A stretch of DNA of 64,000 nt from Chytridium lagenaria. Taxonomy: Eukaryota > Chytridiomycota > Chytridiomycetes > Chytridiales > Chytridiaceae. Below, in pieces: positions 59,002-64,000 of the stretch. The stretch is from contig JAHLKC010000065.1 in assembly GCA_025449115.1 (NCBI GenBank), positions 62,001 to 126,000 on the forward strand. The letters are read 5' to 3'. A program made the position numbers and the translations under genes. Numbering within the stretch: position 1 is the first letter of the stretch; every line of letters begins with the position of its first letter. The notes under the pieces are model-generated. The model was not told the origin of the DNA. It was given only the letters and a program-made list of their open reading frames with translations, and made no database searches.

Positions 59002-64000
<4,999 letters not shown>

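Overview
The window is nuclear DNA of a fungus. The evidence is a cytochrome c peroxidase with a mitochondrial leader, a Zn2Cys6 transcription factor with a fungal middle-homology domain, two short ABCC transporters, a fungal-type bestrophin, many GT-AG introns of about 45-70 bases, and secreted pro-proteins with kexin-like sites. No marker fixes the phylum; an early-diverging (chytrid-like) fungus is a guess.

Layout. 0.7-8.6 kb: two minus-strand genes for large secreted low-complexity proteins that share a tailored 5' exon structure (signal peptide, a 13-codon exon, a KR-Q processing site) and then long cationic repeat blocks. 10.2-30.1 kb: a large inverted repeat, two arms of about 8.4 kb around a spacer of about 3.1 kb that carries the cytochrome c peroxidase gene. 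Each arm holds the same three unrecognised genes (called A, B, C here), pointing outward. The right arm runs into a complete ABCC transporter gene (30-35.1 kb); the left arm stops inside a copy of that gene's last exon, so the left arm looks like the derived copy. 36.8-41 kb: an unrecognised single-exon gene and a gene with four copies of a motif (HERFNSEMPWIWDEVPGQG) that also occurs once in gene A of each arm. 43-58.6 kb, all on the minus strand: bestrophin-like channel, DUF4326 protein, COG2907-like flavoprotein, a basic Lys-rich protein, a class I glutamine amidotransferase-like hydrolase, and the transcription factor. 59 kb to the end: a second ABCC gene, cut by the window edge.

Quality caveat. 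Almost every gene, including well-conserved single-copy ones, is broken by single-base frame changes, most often in or next to short homopolymers. The two repeat arms have such changes at different places. The simplest reading is uncorrected homopolymer indels in a long-read assembly rather than mass pseudogenisation, so gene spans are given across these breaks.

Most interesting: the inverted duplication around the peroxidase gene, the HER...WIWDE motif family, and the paired secreted cationic-repeat proteins.
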